Of a stretch of 5,918 nucleotides of DNA, positions 5,754 to 5,918 are shown in pieces. A model generated the notes under the pieces. It was given only the letters and a program-made list of their open reading frames with translations, made no database searches and was not told the origin of the DNA. The translations under genes and the position numbers were made by a program. The stretch comes from Candidatus Thalassarchaeum betae (GTDB taxonomy: Archaea; Thermoplasmatota; Poseidoniia; Poseidoniales; Thalassarchaeaceae): positions 1-5,918 of the forward strand of contig JAKUUO010000044.1 of the NCBI GenBank assembly GCA_022448665.1, in the 5' to 3' direction. The stretch's first letter is position 1; the number at the start of each line of letters is the position of its first letter.

Positions 5754-5918
5754 CCGGCCTCGTGCACTCAGTCTGCGTCCGCGAGGGGGGTGGCGTGCCC
5801 AAACTGCCTCTGAGGGAAGCCAGAGTCGGGGCGGAGGGCATCGAGGGCGACAAGCGGAGGGGGCCGCGCAGGGCCGTCATAATCTACTCGCTGGAGAGGA
5901 TTGAGGGTCTGCGAGAGG
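5750..5918 (+). CDS. MOSC-domain protein (N-terminal part, cut by right edge)
   Basis: The first 56 residues of a protein with the MOSC (molybdenum cofactor sulfurase C-terminal) pattern: VHSVCVREGGGVPKLPL (5-21), then EARVGAEGIEGDKR (23-36) and PRRAVIIYSLERIEGL (39-54). Stand-alone MOSC proteins are thought to carry sulfur or handle molybdenum-type cofactors, but most archaeal ones have no proven role. Between GDK and the RAV strand only RRGPR is left; many MOSC proteins have a longer loop with a His-Gly-Gly here, so this copy has a short loop like some MoaB-linked forms. The family's conserved cysteine would lie past the right edge and cannot be judged; Cys9 is not that residue. The ATG overlaps the kinase stop in ATGA, the sign of coupled translation, so it belongs to the same operon. 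Confidence 0.82.
   Translation, partial: MTGLVHSVCVREGGGVPKLPLREARVGAEGIEGDKRRGPRRAVIIYSLERIEGLRE

Noticed and set aside
5632..5904. Plus-strand frame of 90 residues across the kinase/MOSC junction
   Set aside because: It is out of frame with two genes that have clear motifs and has no recognisable domain.

Overview
The window is a GC-rich, gene-dense piece of an archaeal chromosome. A group II chaperonin (thermosome) subunit, TATA-like boxes placed for leaderless or short-leader transcripts, no clear Shine-Dalgarno sequences, and acidic extracytoplasmic proteins all point to Archaea. A marine euryarchaeon of the Poseidoniales (Marine Group II) type is my best guess, but that lineage is inference and no marker here proves it.

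Layout from left to right. Bases 1-532 (minus) hold the N-terminal 177 residues of PurH, the IMP cyclohydrolase part of purine synthesis, cut by the left edge. Directly upstream of it on the same strand (579-2150) lies a 523-residue thermosome subunit that departs from the family consensus at several nucleotide-site positions and lacks a C-terminal GGM tail. A 68-bp divergent spacer (2151-2218) separates it from a plus-strand gene (2219-3205) for a secreted, disulfide-rich, single-pass membrane-anchored protein. That spacer carries a perfect 8-3-8 palindrome just before the thermosome start codon. The next gene (3191-3517, minus) encodes a 108-residue protein with three predicted membrane segments and overlaps its neighbour tail-to-tail by 15 bp. 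A second divergent spacer of 74 bp (3518-3591) leads into a tight plus-strand operon: a GT4-type glycosyltransferase (3592-4818), a homoserine-kinase-II/APH-fold small-molecule kinase (4821-5753), and a MOSC-domain protein (5750 to the right edge). The kinase follows the glycosyltransferase after 2 bp, and the MOSC gene starts in an ATGA overlap.

Functional reading: the left half is housekeeping (purine synthesis, protein folding). The middle is cell-envelope proteins of unknown role. The right half is an apparent operon that joins sugar transfer with phosphorylation of a small alcohol or sugar substrate; the link to the MOSC protein is unclear. No stretch over 300 bases lacks a gene. I saw no tRNA, rRNA, CRISPR array, insertion sequence or attachment site. 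I did not find a convincing new multi-gene system. The most checkable observations are the palindrome at the thermosome promoter, an 8-mer shared at matching distance from two minus-strand start codons, the departures in the thermosome nucleotide site, and a repeated cysteine-clamped DGG hairpin in the envelope protein.
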